From Candidatus Woesebacteria bacterium RIFCSPHIGHO2_01_FULL_44_10 (lineage in GTDB: Bacteria > Patescibacteriota > Microgenomatia > UBA8517): a stretch of 14,513 bases of DNA. Shown here one piece after another: positions 13,891 through 14,513 of this stretch (its first letter is position 1; the number at the start of each line of letters is the position of its first letter). Position numbers and translations under genes: made by a program. The stretch lies in NCBI GenBank assembly GCA_001792465.1, contig MGGO01000033.1, forward strand, positions 1 through 14,513. Direction: 5' to 3'. The notes under the pieces were generated by a model. It was not told where the DNA came from and did not search any database. It saw only the letters and a list, made by a program, of their open reading frames with translations.

Positions 13891-14513
13891 ATGAAAAATC
13901 TTTTAATTTATGTCAATCCCGACGGCTTTGATGCCGAGAGCAGTAAATTTATAAAGATTCAGATCGAAAACAGCCTGGAACTGGGCTGGAAACCCGAGGA
14001 TATTGTTTTGGTTATGGACTTCCCATACGAATACAACGGAGTTAAAGCAACGGTCGTTACAAAAGGCTACTGCCCTATCAAAAAAGAGGCCAGCAAAATC
14101 ACCACAATCGTGCATTTATTTGACATTGGATTTTTCGAAGAAAACACCATTTATTGGAGCCACGATCTAGACGCTTACCAACTTGAACCGATAACCGAAT
14201 CTGAATTGGAACTTGAGGGAGTAGACCTGGGCCTGACCGACTATGGGCGCAAGCCCAACTGGCAAATGGGCAGCTTCTTTTTCAAAAAATCGGCCGAGGA
14301 TATCTTCCGCGCGATTGCGGCGAGGATTGCCCCGGGGCTCGACGAAAACCGGCGGGAACGGCACGACGAAACTGCAATTCAATATTTAACTGACAATGAT
14401 ATCGGAAATATTAACGCCAGGATCAAGCGCCTCAACAACACCTACAATTTTGGCATGAGAAGAATCGCACTCTGCTATGAGAGAGCCATCAAACCTTTAA
14501 GAGTTTTGCACTT
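13891..14513 (+). CDS. GT-A-like glycosyltransferase of the array, copy 5 (partial, C-terminus off right edge)
   Basis: The frame opens at 13891 with MKNLLIYVNPDGFD, the N-terminus shared by the array, and stays open to the window edge (207 complete codons of an expected 230). Visible landmarks are IQIENSL (23-29), a DFPYEYNG variant of TNFPWEYHG, SHDLDAY (HD-x-D with Leu), L-T-D-Y-G, W-x-x-GSFFFKKSA-x-DIF and a T-Y-N-F-G-M-R segment. It ends just at the start of the late His motif (R-V-L-H). It is the most divergent copy, with a short insertion after N-S-L. Predicted function as for the other copies. It follows a 21 bp gap with no Shine-Dalgarno. A third methyltransferase may lie downstream if the module repeats again (inference). 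Confidence 0.72.
   Translation, partial: MKNLLIYVNPDGFDAESSKFIKIQIENSLELGWKPEDIVLVMDFPYEYNGVKATVVTKGYCPIKKEASKITTIVHLFDIGFFEENTIYWSHDLDAYQLEPITESELELEGVDLGLTDYGRKPNWQMGSFFFKKSAEDIFRAIAARIAPGLDENRRERHDETAIQYLTDNDIGNINARIKRLNNTYNFGMRRIALCYERAIKPLRVLH

Noticed and set aside
9933..14513. Array copies considered as a CRISPR-like or short tandem DNA repeat
   Set aside because: Repetition is at gene and protein level with diverged DNA; no regular short repeats or spacers are seen.

Overview
The window looks like part of a surface-glycan gene island from a small-genome, uncultivated-type bacterium. Candidate Phyla Radiation, for example Microgenomates, is my best guess (inference only). The grounds are about 44% GC by rough count, very tight packing with ATGA stop/start overlaps, almost no recognisable Shine-Dalgarno sites, and long runs of glycosyltransferase and methyltransferase genes. 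TGA acts as a normal stop at many junctions, which argues against the CPR lineages that recode TGA. No rRNA, tRNA, CRISPR array or insertion sequence is visible.

Layout. Positions 1-659 (minus strand) hold the start of a membrane sensor with an extracellular Cache-type domain; it runs off the left edge. Positions 660-728 are a divergent control region. It holds two face-to-face sigma70-like promoters whose -35 boxes overlap in the palindrome TTGTCAA, and both predicted transcripts begin at or within a few bases of the start codon. Everything from 729 to the right edge is on the plus strand, with gaps of at most 21 bp, and is probably one transcription unit. In order: a GT2-type glycosyltransferase with a GalNAc-transferase-like DxH motif; a glutamine-dependent asparagine-synthase-like amidotransferase; a polysaccharide-deacetylase-like/methyltransferase fusion; a GNAT/FemAB-like acyltransferase; a DUF616-type glycosyltransferase; a GT4-type glycosyltransferase; two GT-B-like paralogues flanking a methyltransferase fused to a ParB-like domain; another GT-A-like protein; and a short NAD(P)-dependent sugar epimerase/dehydratase.

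From 9933 to the right edge lies a repeated array. One GT-A-like family, with an HD-x-D motif and a C-terminal His-rich HF-x-PY motif, occurs five times (two copies are fused in the first gene). It is interleaved with two copies of a MycE/TylF-like sugar O-methyltransferase. The order is GT-GT (fused), MT, GT, GT, MT, GT, i.e. a duplicated GT-GT-MT module plus the start of a third.

Together the genes would plausibly build and decorate a surface polysaccharide or glycoprotein glycan by glycosyl transfer, amidation, acyl transfer or deacetylation, and O-methylation. All operon proteins look cytoplasmic with no obvious membrane helices, so flippase, polymerase and export functions must lie outside the window. 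All product names come from motif reading without database searches.
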